Below are positions 7,632 through 16,491 of a stretch of 64,000 nt of DNA, in pieces. The DNA is from JBDIAG01 sp963835085 (GTDB lineage Bacteria > Actinomycetota > Actinomycetes > Actinomycetales > CAWJMD01): positions 1-64,000 of the forward strand of contig CAWIED010000005.1 of assembly GCA_963835085.1 (NCBI GenBank). Reading direction: 5' to 3'. Below the pieces are notes generated by a model. It ran no database searches. It saw nothing but the letters and a program-made list of their open reading frames with translations, and was not told where the DNA came from. The first letter of the stretch is position 1. Every line of letters begins with the position of its first letter. A program made the translations under genes and the position numbers.

Positions 7632-9323
7632 ATGACCGCGACGCAGAACACGCCGCGTCCCACCCGATCCAAGTCGAACGGCCAGTGGGCCGTCGACGGT
7701 AAGGATCCCCTCAACGGCAACGAGGTCTTCAAGCAGGCCGACGACGCCCTCAACGTGCGCCAGCGCATCATCGACACCTACTCCAGGCAGGGCTTCGACT
7801 CGATCCCGAGCGATGATCTGCGCGGCCGGTTCCGTTGGATGGGCCTGTACACCCAGCGCAAGCCCGGCATCGACGGCGGCAAGACGGCCACGCTGGAGCC
7901 GGAGGAGCTCGAGGACAAGTACTTCATGCTCCGCGTCCGGGTCGACGGGGGAGCCCTGACCACCGAGCAGCTGCGGGTGATCGCCGGCATCTCGCAAGAC
8001 TTCGCCCGCGACTCCGCCGACATCACCGACCGGCAGAACATCCAGCTGCACTGGATTGACATCGAGAGCGTGCCGGAGATCTGGCGCCGCCTCGAAGAGG
8101 TCGGCCTGCACACCACCGAGGCCTGCGGCGACTGCCCGCGGGTGGTGCTCGGCAGCCCGGTGGCCGGCATCGCGGCCGACGAGATCATCGACCCCACCGA
8201 GCAGATCGCCGAGATCAAGCGCCGCTTCATCGGCAACCCCGACTTCTCCAACCTGCCGCGCAAGTACAAGACGGCGCTCACCGGGCACCCCAGCCTCGAC
8301 GTCGTGCACGAGATCAACGACATCTCGTTCGTGGGCGTCGTGCACCCCGAGCTCGGTCCCGGCTACGACCTGTGGGTGGGCGGCGGGCTGTCGACGCTGG
8401 CCAAGTTCGCGTTCCGTACGGGTGCCTTCGTGCAGGCGCACGAGGTGGGCGATGTGTGGCAGGCCGTCACCTCGGTGTTTCGCGATTACGGCTACCGCAG
8501 GTTGCGCAACAAGGCCCGGCTGAAGTTCTTGCTGGCCGACTGGGGCCCGGAGAAGTTCCGCCAGGTCTTCCAGGACGAGTACCTCGGCTACGAGCTCCCT
8601 GACGGCCCGGCACCGGCCACACCCACCCGCAGTGGCGATCACGTGGGCGTGCATGAGCAGAAGGACGGCAACTTCTATGTGGGAGCCGCTCCGGTCGTCG
8701 GCCGGGTGAGCGGCACCAAGCTGGCCGCGCTCGCCGACGTCGCGGAGGCGGCGGGATCGCACCGGGTCCGGCTGACGCCGTACCAGAAGGTGCTCCTGCT
8801 CGACGTGCCCGGCGATCAGGTCGAGGCCGTCTCGCAAGGCCTGGAAGCCATCGGGCTGCAGGTGAACCCGAGCGTCTTCCGCCGGGCCACCATGGCCTGC
8901 ACGGGCATCGAGTACTGCAAGCTGGCGATCGTCGAGACCAAGGCGCACGCCGGAGTAGCGATCGAGCAGCTGGAGCGTCGGCTGGACGACGTGAACCTCA
9001 CCACCCCGATCTCGCTGCACATCAACGGCTGCCCCAACTCTTGCGCCCGTATCCAGACTGCTGACATCGGGCTCAAGGGCCAGCTGGTGCCTGGGCCCGA
9101 CGGCGACCCGGTGGGTGGCTATCAGATACATCTCGGCGGCGGGCTGTCTCGCCCCGGGTTCTCGCAGGCCGAGACCGGTCGTACGGTGCGTGGCCTCAAG
9201 ATCACCGAGGCGGAGTTGCCGGACTATGTCGAACGTCTCGTTCGGCGCTTTGTGGAACAACGCGAGGACGGCGAAGGTTTCGCGACGTGGGCACACCGAG
9301 CCGATGAGGAGGCCCTCACATGA
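7632..9323 (+). CDS. sirA: Ferredoxin-type assimilatory sulfite reductase
   Basis: A 563-residue siroheme/[4Fe-4S] enzyme that reduces sulfite to sulfide in the cytoplasm. ATG 7632 is chosen because GGAGG lies 7 nt upstream and the peptide then opens MTATQNTPRPTRSKSNGQWA. The open frame begins earlier at 7593, without support. Cluster cysteines are visible as CTGIEYC near residue 422 and NGCPNSC near 467. The half-domain motif ACGDCPRVVLGSP is near residue 170. Nitrite reductases share this fold, but the APS reductase gene overlapping the 3' end by ATGA settles sulfite as the substrate. It is probably regulated through the leader ORF at 7473. Confidence 0.92.
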   Translation: MTATQNTPRPTRSKSNGQWAVDGKDPLNGNEVFKQADDALNVRQRIIDTYSRQGFDSIPSDDLRGRFRWMGLYTQRKPGIDGGKTATLEPEELEDKYFMLRVRVDGGALTTEQLRVIAGISQDFARDSADITDRQNIQLHWIDIESVPEIWRRLEEVGLHTTEACGDCPRVVLGSPVAGIAADEIIDPTEQIAEIKRRFIGNPDFSNLPRKYKTALTGHPSLDVVHEINDISFVGVVHPELGPGYDLWVGGGLSTLAKFAFRTGAFVQAHEVGDVWQAVTSVFRDYGYRRLRNKARLKFLLADWGPEKFRQVFQDEYLGYELPDGPAPATPTRSGDHVGVHEQKDGNFYVGAAPVVGRVSGTKLAALADVAEAAGSHRVRLTPYQKVLLLDVPGDQVEAVSQGLEAIGLQVNPSVFRRATMACTGIEYCKLAIVETKAHAGVAIEQLERRLDDVNLTTPISLHINGCPNSCARIQTADIGLKGQLVPGPDGDPVGGYQIHLGGGLSRPGFSQAETGRTVRGLKITEAELPDYVERLVRRFVEQREDGEGFATWAHRADEEALT

Positions 9324-10099
9324 GCATCGACACCACGATTTCTGCGCAAGCGCAACCCACTGTCCTGCCCCAGCAGGGTCAGCTGCGGCGCTCGCCGGCC
9401 CTTGGCCAGCGACCGGTCGAAGAGTTGCGCGCGTTGGCGATGCAGGGCTCCAGCAGATTCCGCGAGGGTCGCGCCGAAGACGTGATCGAGTGGGCCGCAG
9501 ACAATTTCGGCCCCAAGCTCGCGGTCGCGTGCTCCATGGCCGAGGCCCTGCTGCCGCACATGGTGGGTCAGGTGCTGCCCGGGGTCGAGGTGGTCTTCCT
9601 CGACACGGGGTACCACTTCGCCGAGACCCTGGCCACCCGTGACGAGGTGGTCAAGCGGCTGCCGGTCACCGTCGTGAACGTGGAGCCGCGGCGCACCGTG
9701 CCGGAACAGGACGCCGAGTTCGGCGAGCAGATGCACTCCTGGGATCCGGTGGCGTGCTGCGAGATGCGCAAGGTCGTGCCGCTGAAGCAGGCCCTGTCGG
9801 GTTACGAAGCCTGGGCCAGCGGCCTGCGCCGCGAAGACTCCGCGCGCCGGGCCACCACGCCCATCGTGGAATGGGACCGCAAGAACGCCCTGGTCAAGAT
9901 CAACCCGATCGCGGCCTGGACCCAGGCCGAGGTCGACGCCTACATCGCCAAGTACGACATCCCGGTGAACCCGCTGTTGTCGCAGGGCTACCCCTCCATC
10001 GGGTGCGCCCCCTGCACGGCCAAAGTGCTCCAGGGCCAAGACGCCCGCTCTGGTCGTTGGGCCGGCACCAACAAGAACGAGTGCGGGATCCACATCTGA
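9320..10099 (+). CDS. cysH: Adenylylsulfate (APS) reductase, CysH family
   Basis: A 259-residue adenosine 5'-phosphosulfate reductase supplying sulfite to the upstream reductase. It carries the pyrophosphatase-like loop AVACSMAEA, the DPVACCEMRKV cysteine pair and GCAPCT. Two cysteine pairs binding a [4Fe-4S] cluster mark APS reductases rather than PAPS reductases. The catalytic cysteine is in the C-terminal KNECGIHI. The ATG overlaps the sulfite reductase stop by ATGA, so the two are translationally coupled. In many actinomycetes cysD and cysN follow. Here an IS256 element begins 102 bp downstream and no sulfate adenylyltransferase gene is present in the window. Confidence 0.92.
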   Translation: MSIDTTISAQAQPTVLPQQGQLRRSPALGQRPVEELRALAMQGSSRFREGRAEDVIEWAADNFGPKLAVACSMAEALLPHMVGQVLPGVEVVFLDTGYHFAETLATRDEVVKRLPVTVVNVEPRRTVPEQDAEFGEQMHSWDPVACCEMRKVVPLKQALSGYEAWASGLRREDSARRATTPIVEWDRKNALVKINPIAAWTQAEVDAYIAKYDIPVNPLLSQGYPSIGCAPCTAKVLQGQDARSGRWAGTNKNECGIHI

Positions 10100-10200
10100 G
10101 CTCTGCAGTTTCCCCGGAGTCTGTAGGTTCAACCGGGTTCGGACGCTGACAGGATGACGTCATGACCAGCCCGAGCCTGGGTCGGGTCAAGTCCTGGGAT

Positions 10201-11581
10201 GTGGTGTATCGGTGTTCGTGTGATCTTTCGTGTCGTGGTCAGGCTGTGAGGGCTCGGAGGTCGGGTTCGATCACCTCCTCGATGGGTTCGCCGACGCGGC
10301 GTGCGGCGGCGAGGGCGTCGAGGCCGAGGTAGCGGCGCTGTTCGGCCCATTCGTCGTGCTGCTCGGCGAGGACGGCGCCGACGAGCCGGATGATCGCGTC
10401 TCGGTTGGGGAAGATCCCGACGACGTCGGTGCGGCGGCGGATCTCCCGGTTGAGTCGCTCGTTCGGGTTGTTCGACCAGACTTGCCGCCAGATGCTCTTC
10501 GGGAACGCGGTGAACGCGAGGATCTCCTCGCGTGCCGCCTCGAGGTGCTCGAACGACTTCGGGAGCTTGTGCTCAAGCGCGTCCAGGACGCGGTCGAACT
10601 GGGCGTGCACCGCGTCGGCGTCGGGCTGGTCGAATACCGTCCCGAGCAGCGTCTTCACCCACGGCCAGGAGCTCTTCGGGGTCACGCTCATGAGATTCGC
10701 GGCGTAATGGGTCCGGCATCGCTGCCAGCTGCCGGCGACGGTCGCGCCAACCGCGGCGACAAGACCCGCGTGCGCGTCGGACGTGACGAGCTTGACGCCA
10801 GTCAGGCCGCGGGCGACGAGGTCGCGCCAGAACGTGAGCCATCCGGCGCCGTCCTCGGTGCTGTTGACCTGCAACCCCAGGATCTCTCGGTAGCCGTCCG
10901 CGTTCACGCCCGTGGCGACCAGCACCGCCACCTTCACGACCCGGCCGCCCTCGCGGACCTTCATGGTGAGCGCGTCGGCGGCGACGAACGAGTACGGGCC
11001 GGCGTCCAGCGGCCGGGTGCGGAACGCGGTGACCTGCTCGTCGAGGTCCCGCGCCATCTCCGACACCTGGCTCTTGCTGAGCCCGGTGATCCCGAGTGTC
11101 TTGACCAGGTCGTCCATCCGGCGGGTCGAGACGCCGAGGAGGTAGCTGGTCGCGACGACAGTGGTCAGCGCGGCCTCCGCGCGGCGCCGCCGCTCCAACA
11201 ACCACTCCGGGAAGTACGTGCCCTGCCGCAGCTTCGGGATCTTCACATCGATGGTGCCGGCACGGGTGTCGAAACCGCGGTGCCGGTAGCCGTTGCGACG
11301 GTTCACCCGGCCGTCGCTGATCGTGCCGTAGGCGGCGCCGCAGACCTGGTCGACGTCCGCGGACAGCAACTGGTTGATGAACGTGCCGAGCATCTCCCGC
11401 AGCAGGTCCGGAGACGCTTGCGCAAGGTGGTCTTCGAGGAAACGGGAAGGGTCGATATCGTGGGGTGCGACGGTCATCGTCGGGTTCCTTTCGAGATGGA
11501 TGTGAAGAGTTCTCTCGAAGGATCACACGGTGACCGTCGCCTCATTCAGAGCGACGCGGTCACCACGATCCCGTACACCAC
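10201..11581 (-). mobile_element. IS256-family insertion sequence
   Basis: The element spans about 1381 bp around a full transposase gene. The ends are imperfect inverted repeats: GTGGTGTATCGG at the left against the complement of the right end, GTGGTGTACGGG. No convincing target duplication is seen next to these ends, so they may be off by a few bases or the flanks have changed. The right end abuts the first unit of composite repeat copy 2. A short ATG frame (10162) that starts just before the left end is cut off by the element. Confidence 0.8.
10239..11477 (-). CDS. IS256-family transposase (mutator type)
   Basis: A 412-residue DDE transposase that appears complete. It has the typical order: the RNGYRHRGFDTRAGTIDVKIPKLR segment (residues about 61-84), the first Asp in VAADALTMKV (near 194), the second Asp in KLVTSDAHAGL, the CRTHYAANL motif, and the catalytic Glu in WSNNPNERLNREIRRR near residue 350. 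No frameshift is seen, so the element may still be active. The start is GTG or ATG near 11477, where the complement of CAT lies at 11475-11477 (ATGACCGTCGCACCC). Confidence 0.93.
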   Translation of the reverse strand: MTVAPHDIDPSRFLEDHLAQASPDLLREMLGTFINQLLSADVDQVCGAAYGTISDGRVNRRNGYRHRGFDTRAGTIDVKIPKLRQGTYFPEWLLERRRRAEAALTTVVATSYLLGVSTRRMDDLVKTLGITGLSKSQVSEMARDLDEQVTAFRTRPLDAGPYSFVAADALTMKVREGGRVVKVAVLVATGVNADGYREILGLQVNSTEDGAGWLTFWRDLVARGLTGVKLVTSDAHAGLVAAVGATVAGSWQRCRTHYAANLMSVTPKSSWPWVKTLLGTVFDQPDADAVHAQFDRVLDALEHKLPKSFEHLEAAREEILAFTAFPKSIWRQVWSNNPNERLNREIRRRTDVVGIFPNRDAIIRLVGAVLAEQHDEWAEQRRYLGLDALAAARRVGEPIEEVIEPDLRALTA

Positions 11582-12105
11582 CTTGCCGGACGCAACCCGC
11601 GGGGATACGCCGCAGACGGCACCACCCAGCGGCCCCAACCCCTGCTCCAGCACTCAACTTGGTGCAAACCGCGGCGGATACACCGCGAACGGCAGCACTC
11701 AACGACCCCGACCCGGTCCCGGGGGCTCAACCCAGTGCCAACCGCGGCAAATACACCGCACACGGCACCACCCAACGACTCCGGATCGTGATGGGCCGAG
11801 TCCGACGTCTGCCGGGCTGTGAAAGGGGGTCGGTTTCTGACGCTATGGCGATGCCCCACCGGACGGGGCATCGCCATAGCGCAGGAAAGCCCCCCGGCCT
11901 GCGACTCTCGAAGCCGCCCTTTGCGGAAGACCCGGACAGGCTGCGGCTTCCCTCGCCTGGCTCCGCCCACCTGTCGCCCGGCTCCGCCCACCTGTCGCCC
12001 GGCTCCGCCCAACTGTCGCCTGGCTCCGCCCAACTGTCGCCTGGCTCCGCCCAACTGTCGCTGAGCTCCGTCCGCCGTCGCTGAGCTCCGTCCGCTGACG
12101 CCAAG
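11582..12105 (+). repeat. Composite repeat, copy 2
   Basis: The same architecture as copy 1: two clear 72-bp tandem units beginning near 11654 and 11726, plus a damaged unit directly after the IS256 right end. A 16-bp stem follows (GCTATGGCGATGCCCC at 11842-11857 against 11865-11880), flanked by GGTCGGTTTCTGAC upstream and GCAGGAAAGCCCCCCGGCC downstream, then CCGCCCTTTGCGG and a 21-bp minisatellite. The stem differs from copy 1 by a compensatory A-T to G-C change, so pairing is kept. Confidence 0.85.
11958..12062 (+). repeat. 21-bp minisatellite, five units
   Basis: Five consecutive units of the type TGGCTCCGCCCACCTGTCGCC start at 11958, 11979, 12000, 12021 and 12042 and differ at only one to three positions. 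Two degenerate 20-bp units (GAGCTCCGTCCG...) follow. The array forms the tail of composite repeat copy 2; copies 1 and 3 carry shorter versions of the same motif. Confidence 0.9.
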
Positions 12106-12266
12106 CCCCCTCCTGGTCTATCCGGCCCGTCTTTCTGTGCATGATCTCCCGATACCTGACGGAAGGTGTCAGGTTAATCCTGGTGGACTGGTACCTCGAT
12201 CAACCCTGACGACGAAGCGCTCGCCGCCACGGCTGACGCCGTCCATCGACCTATGGAGGAGTTTCC

Positions 12267-12873
12267 ATGTCGCACACCACGTTTGACCCCCGCCCACCAC
12301 TCGCGCTGGCGCTCGACCAGGTCGAGACGCTCATCGCCGGCACCACCACTGGCCAGGCCTCGCTGCCCACCCCCGTGCACGGAATACGACGTCGCCCAGT
12401 TGATCGGCCATCTGCAGGCCGTGGTCCGCCGGATCGGAGTCGTGCTGGGCGGGCAGCCATTCTGGTCCGTGCCGCGAGAGGTCGAGTCCACCGATTGGCT
12501 CTCCGACTGGGCAGCCGGTCGGCGCACCACCGAAGCCGTGATCGCCGACGACGCGTGCCTGTCGCTTGATGTGAGCGTGCCCTGGGGCAACGTGTCCGGG
12601 GCCTCAGCCCTGGCCTCCTACGTCGGTGAGCTCACCGTCCACGCCTGGGATCTGGCTGAGGCGACCGGTCAGGTAGGCCGGCTCGACCCGGCTCTCGCCG
12701 AAGTGGCGTTGCCTGCCTACCAGGCCAAGGTGCCCGCCGAGCCGCGTGGCGGAGACATCCCCTTCGGCCCGGTGGTGCACGTCGGCCCCGACGCCGGGCC
12801 GTATGAACAGCTCGTGGCGTGGACGGGTCGCGATCCGAAATGGCGTCCAGCTTCCGCTCCCGTACACCCGTGA
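12267..12873 (+). pseudogene. Mycothiol-dependent maleylpyruvate isomerase family protein, one frameshift
   Basis: A TIGR03086-type member of the DinB-like mycothiol S-transferase fold. The start is ATG 12267 behind GGAGG (MSHTTFDPRPPLALALDQVETLIAG). The frame breaks at a run of five C at 12370-12374; with one C fewer it continues into CTEYDVAQLIGHLQAVV and reads through to 12873 (201 residues). The family hallmarks TPCTEYDVAQLIGHL, ELTVHAWDLAEATGQ and GPYEQLVAWTGRDP are intact across the join. An extra base in a C run is most likely a sequencing error. If real, the product would stop soon after residue 40. No function beyond the family can be assigned. Confidence 0.78.
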
Positions 12874-13032
12874 TGACGAGCCGCCGCCCCGCGAACGAAC
12901 CAGGTTGATAACAACTCGGTGGAACAGTCTTGCCTGGGCATCGCTGCCACTGGGCAGGCTCACCCGCGCAGCCATATAGTCAAATCTCGAACTGGCCTTC
13001 GCGGCCCGAGGCGGAAGAACTTGGAGATCACC

Positions 13033-13461
13033 GTGGCAACAACAACGAATTCCCCCATCGACTTGCGCCCCCACGACGACCGCACTATCGGCCAGCTCGT
13101 CGCCGACGTCAACACCGAGCTCTCGGGCCTCATCCGCGCCGAGGTCTCGCTGGCCAAGGCAGAACTCAAGCAGAGCGCCACCAAGGGCGGCATCGGCGCC
13201 GGCCTGTTTGTGGGGGCTGCGGTTTTCGCCTTCGTCGGCTTCATCATCGCGTGCATGACGGTCGCCTTCATCCTGGTGGCCGTCGGCCTCGCCACCTGGC
13301 TGGCCTTCGTTATCGTCACGGTCGCCCTCTTCGTCTTCGCCGGCATCATGGCGCTCGTCGGCAAGAGCATGATCGGCAAGGTCAAGCCTCCGCAGCAGAC
13401 CATCGACACCACCAAGGAAACGTTCGAACAGGTCAAGGCCGCCGCCCTGCACGAGGGGTGA
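13033..13461 (+). CDS. Actinobacterial holin-X / phage-holin superfamily III membrane protein
   Basis: A 142-residue protein of the PF07332-type family, found as a housekeeping gene in many actinomycetes; despite the name it is not evidence of a phage. The GTG at 13033 lies behind GGAG at 13023-13026. An N-terminal amphipathic part (TIGQLVADVNTELSGLIRAE, then VSLAKAELKQSATKGG) is followed by two membrane helices, about residues 56-84 and 86-112, and a short charged C-terminus. The role is unknown. It overlaps the next gene by GTGA, which indicates coupling. Confidence 0.8.
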   Translation: MATTTNSPIDLRPHDDRTIGQLVADVNTELSGLIRAEVSLAKAELKQSATKGGIGAGLFVGAAVFAFVGFIIACMTVAFILVAVGLATWLAFVIVTVALFVFAGIMALVGKSMIGKVKPPQQTIDTTKETFEQVKAAALHEG

Positions 13462-14375
13462 GCCCCGCCCCCGACGCGGCAGCAATCGTCGAGATTCCGG
13501 GCCCGTGGCAGCACCGCTATATCGCTGCCAACGGCGCCCGGTTTCACGTTGTCGACACCGACCCACTCGCCCGGGAGCTGACCGTCGTCCTGCTGCATGG
13601 GTTTCCGCAGTTCTGGTGGGCGTGGCGCGCCCAGTTGAGCGCGCTACAAGCCGCCGGTTATCGGGCGGTGGCCATCGACCTGCGCGGTTATGGCGGCAGC
13701 GACAAACCACCGCGCGGCTATGACACGTTCACCCAGGCCGCCGATGTCGACGGAGTGATCCGCAGCCTCGGCATCCAGGATGCGGTGCTGGTCGGCCACT
13801 CCTGGGGTGGCTGGATCGCCTGGGCCATGCCCAACCTGCATCCGCGCACAATTCGCGGCCTGGTCGCCGTCGGTACAGCGCATCCGGCCGAGACCCTGAG
13901 AGGCCTGCTTCCGCCAACCAAAGCCAGACGCATCGCTCGCTTGGCCTCGTTTCAGCTGCCCTTTGCGCCTGAGCGGCGGCTCATCGGGGGCTCCGTCGTC
14001 ACCGACGTACTGCGGACGGGGTCTGCCACCTCTGGCTGGCCCGACGACACGAGCCTGGCCCGATATCGCGACGCCATGCGCATTCCCTCCGTGGCCCATT
14101 GCTCACTCGAGTACTACCGGTGGGCGTTCCGCTCTCGCTTCCGCCAGGACGGTCGCAACATCGCCGCCGCTCTGCGCCCGGCCGTCACGGTGCCCGTGTT
14201 GCAACTGCACGGCAGCTCCGATCCGCAGGTTCCGCCCAAGCAGGCTCGACGATCCGCCCGGCACGTCGACGCCGGCTATAGCTGGCGTCCGATCGAAGGC
14301 GGGCACTTTCTCGCAGAGGAATCTCCCGAAGCGTTCAACCAGGCTCTCCTGGAATGGTTGAGTTCGCTGCGCTGA
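13458..14375 (+). CDS. Alpha/beta hydrolase, epoxide-hydrolase-like
   Basis: A 305-residue alpha/beta-fold hydrolase. GTG 13458 overlaps the upstream stop; longer frames from 12930 are shadows of the holin-like gene. Visible motifs are the oxyanion HGFPQFWWAWR, RGYGGSDKP, the nucleophile elbow VGHSWGGW, and a C-terminal GGHFLAEE with the catalytic His. The nucleophile is Ser in GHSWGG. Epoxide hydrolases use Asp (GHDWG) at this position, so esterase or lipase-like activity is more probable than epoxide hydrolysis. The substrate is unknown. In M. tuberculosis an alpha/beta hydrolase also lies near nth and crp. Confidence 0.82.
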   Translation: MSPAPDAAAIVEIPGPWQHRYIAANGARFHVVDTDPLARELTVVLLHGFPQFWWAWRAQLSALQAAGYRAVAIDLRGYGGSDKPPRGYDTFTQAADVDGVIRSLGIQDAVLVGHSWGGWIAWAMPNLHPRTIRGLVAVGTAHPAETLRGLLPPTKARRIARLASFQLPFAPERRLIGGSVVTDVLRTGSATSGWPDDTSLARYRDAMRIPSVAHCSLEYYRWAFRSRFRQDGRNIAAALRPAVTVPVLQLHGSSDPQVPPKQARRSARHVDAGYSWRPIEGGHFLAEESPEAFNQALLEWLSSLR

Positions 14376-14514
14376 CCTCTGAATCGCTGCCCTTATCGCT
14401 GACGAAGTATGAACGCCGCAGTTGGCTTGGGTCGTAGAGCGGCATATCGAAGGGCTATCCGGTCAACACACCCGCCCGCGCCCGGGGTGGAGCAGAGCGC
14501 GACATCGAAGCCGG

Positions 14515-15171
14515 TCAACGGAGCAACTGCTCGGGTGGCACCTCACGCAGCTGGTCGGCATCCCACGGCTCGGCCAGCCCGGTCAGGTCGAGAAGCCGTG
14601 CGAGCAGCCCCGCGGTGAAGCCCCAGATGAAGAGCCCACAGGCGCTGAAACCCGGGCCGCGCCTGCCTGTCCGCAACTGCGTCGAGAACCGGTTTGCAGG
14701 CCTCACCAGCTCCGCCAACGGAACACGCACGACCCGGTAGGTCTCGATGGGGTCGAGCCTGGTGAGCTCGTGCGGCTCGCGCCACCACCCCAGCACGGGG
14801 TGCACGGCGAAGTTCGTCACCGGCAGTTGCACGGGCGGCAGCTCACCCCACACCTCCACAGTGCGCTGATCGAGTCCGGTCTCCTCCCAGGCCTCCCGCA
14901 GCGCGGCCTCGACGACCGTTTCTCCTGGCTCGATCGAACCGCCGGGAAACGCGACCTGCCCCGCGTGCGCCCGCAACGTCGACGACCGCTCCACGAGCAC
15001 CACGTCACCGCTGGCATCGACGCCCGCCCCGAACAGGATGAGCACGGCCGCCTCACGCTCACCGCCGGCAGGCAGGAAATGCGACAGGTCGTTCGCCTGC
15101 ACTGATCCCACCAGCGCCCGAAACCTACCCGCCCAGTCGGGCAACTCCAACGCATTGCCAGGCTCGCTCAT
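14515..15171 (-). CDS. NUDIX hydrolase, probable CoA pyrophosphatase
   Basis: A 218-residue NUDIX protein. The start ATG at 15171 overlaps the TGA of nth, so the extra 41 codons upstream are discarded. The full NUDIX box is present: GGSIEPGETVVEAALREAWE followed by ETGL, about residues 74-97. The context LPAGGEREAAVLILFG and AGQVAFPGG matches the CoA diphosphatase (NudL) group. It is co-transcribed with nth, the same order as Rv3672c-Rv3674c in M. tuberculosis. Confidence 0.87.
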   Translation of the reverse strand: MSEPGNALELPDWAGRFRALVGSVQANDLSHFLPAGGEREAAVLILFGAGVDASGDVVLVERSSTLRAHAGQVAFPGGSIEPGETVVEAALREAWEETGLDQRTVEVWGELPPVQLPVTNFAVHPVLGWWREPHELTRLDPIETYRVVRVPLAELVRPANRFSTQLRTGRRGPGFSACGLFIWGFTAGLLARLLDLTGLAEPWDADQLREVPPEQLLR

Positions 15172-16034
15172 GAGGCAGGCGCGGTCGTCGACAACCCCTG
15201 GTCGGCGGCGGGCACCCGGCGTGGATCGAACTCGTAGCGCAACAGCTTGGTCGCCTTTTTCGGATCCACCTCGCCGATGCCGTACGACGGGCACAGCCTC
15301 GCGATCGAACAGGCGCCGCAGGCGGGATTTCGCGCGTGGCAGGTACGTCGACCGTGCCAGATCAGTCGGTGGGAAAGCAGCGTCCAGTCCTTCTTGGGAA
15401 ACAAGGCACCCACGTTGCGTTCGACCTCGACCGGATCGTCGGACTCCGTCCAGCCGAAGCGTCGGGCCAATCGCCCGAAGTGGGTGTCGACCGTGATGCC
15501 GGGAACTCCGAAAGCATCTCCGAGCACCACGTTGGCCGTCTTGCGACCTACGCCGGGCAACGTCACGAGCTCATCCAGCGTGCCAGGTACGACCCCGTCG
15601 AAGCGCTCCACGACCGCCACGGCCATTCCGATGATCGAGCGGGTCTTGGCCCGAAAGAAGCCGGTCGGCCGAATGAGTTGCTCGACCTCGCTCGGATCTG
15701 CTCCCGCGAGCGCCGCCGGATCGCGATAGCGCGCGAACAAGGCCGGCGTGACCTCGTTGACGCGCACGTCGGTGGTCTGCGCCGAGAGCACCGTAGCCAC
15801 CAGGAGCTGCCACGGCGATCCGAAGTCGAGCTCGCAATGGGCATCGGGGTAGCGCTCACCGAGCAAGCGGTAGATCTGGCGGGCCCGCCTGACCAAGGCC
15901 GTCCTGCTGGGGGGTTCGCCTGCGCGAGCCGGCAGCCGAGGGGACGACTGCTCGACCGGCGAGGCAGCAGCGGGGGCGGTTCCAGCCGGGCTCCTACGAC
16001 GAGACGCGGGCACCGCACGAGCGTAGCGACTCAC
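15168..16034 (-). CDS. nth: Endonuclease III
   Basis: A base-excision repair glycosylase/AP lyase acting on oxidised pyrimidines. The core begins near residue 44 and contains the helix-hairpin-helix LPGVGRKTANVVLGDAFG with the catalytic Lys, and the catalytic Asp in VDTHFGRLARRFGW. The [4Fe-4S] site is C-x6-C-x2-C-x5-C (CHARNPACGACSIARLC). The GTG start gives 288 residues with about 40 extra Ala/Pro-rich N-terminal residues; a start closer to the core is possible. It is the first gene of a two-gene operon with the NUDIX gene and is divergent from crp. Confidence 0.93.
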   Translation of the reverse strand: MSRYARAVPASRRRSPAGTAPAAASPVEQSSPRLPARAGEPPSRTALVRRARQIYRLLGERYPDAHCELDFGSPWQLLVATVLSAQTTDVRVNEVTPALFARYRDPAALAGADPSEVEQLIRPTGFFRAKTRSIIGMAVAVVERFDGVVPGTLDELVTLPGVGRKTANVVLGDAFGVPGITVDTHFGRLARRFGWTESDDPVEVERNVGALFPKKDWTLLSHRLIWHGRRTCHARNPACGACSIARLCPSYGIGEVDPKKATKLLRYEFDPRRVPAADQGLSTTAPAS

Positions 16035-16042
16035 TCAGAGCC

Positions 16043-16222
16043 GAGGGCACTCCCCCGCCCGAAGCGAAGGACCGCAACCGGGGTGATCGCCCCACCGGTC
16101 ACGAGGGCACTCCCCCGGCACGAGGCGAAAGGACCTCAGCAAGCCCAAGCTCGTCACGGCCGGGGAGCTACCCCGCGCGAAGCGAAAGGACCATGACTAC
16201 TTCGCGTGCAATCGAGGGAGTA
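16043..16222. repeat. Three 60-bp direct repeats between nth and crp
   Basis: GAGGGCACTCCCCCG followed by CGAAGCGAAGGACC-type sequence begins at 16043, 16103 and (more degenerate) 16163, exactly 60 bp apart. A fourth, weaker trace follows near 16248. The region to 16491 holds no gene that I can support and contains the divergent promoters of nth and crp. Confidence 0.75.
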
Positions 16223-16491
16223 CCACGAGTGCAATCAGGGCATGACACTCCCCGCGCGGGCGAGAGAACCAGCAATCTCGGCCATCCCGACCGGCCCAAC
16301 GCGGCACTCCCCCGCGCCGGTGACGAATCCGCTGAAATGCTCACTGGGCGCTCCGGAGAGCGCCAAACCCCCGGTACGACGCCTGCAGACCAGGTCCCGG
16401 CTTCCGCACCGCGAGACCAGGAGTGGCGCGCCAGCCCGCGGGGGGTGCAAACTGCCCCCGCAATGTGTCGGTCTCAGCAGGAGGAAAGTAC

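Noticed and set aside
7611..9296. 561-codon minus-strand ORF opposite the sulfite reductase gene
   Set aside because: It is a shadow of a gene with complete cluster motifs on the plus strand.
10230..11822. 530-codon plus-strand ORF across the IS256 element
   Set aside because: It is antisense to the intact transposase and runs into the composite repeat.
11958..12062. Possible CRISPR array
   Set aside because: The 21-bp units are directly adjacent with no spacers, and there are no cas genes.
11560..12142. Minus-strand ORFs with repeated GGARRQL and EPGDSWA units
   Set aside because: They are translations of the 21-bp minisatellite with no start signals; kept only as a low-weight question about the repeat family.
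13033..13461. Phage lysis gene suggested by the holin-like family name
   Set aside because: The family is a normal chromosomal one in actinomycetes and no other phage gene is nearby.
16043..16222. Possible CRISPR array from regular 60-bp spacing
   Set aside because: The repeated part is only partly conserved, the intervening sequence is similar between units, and no cas genes are present.
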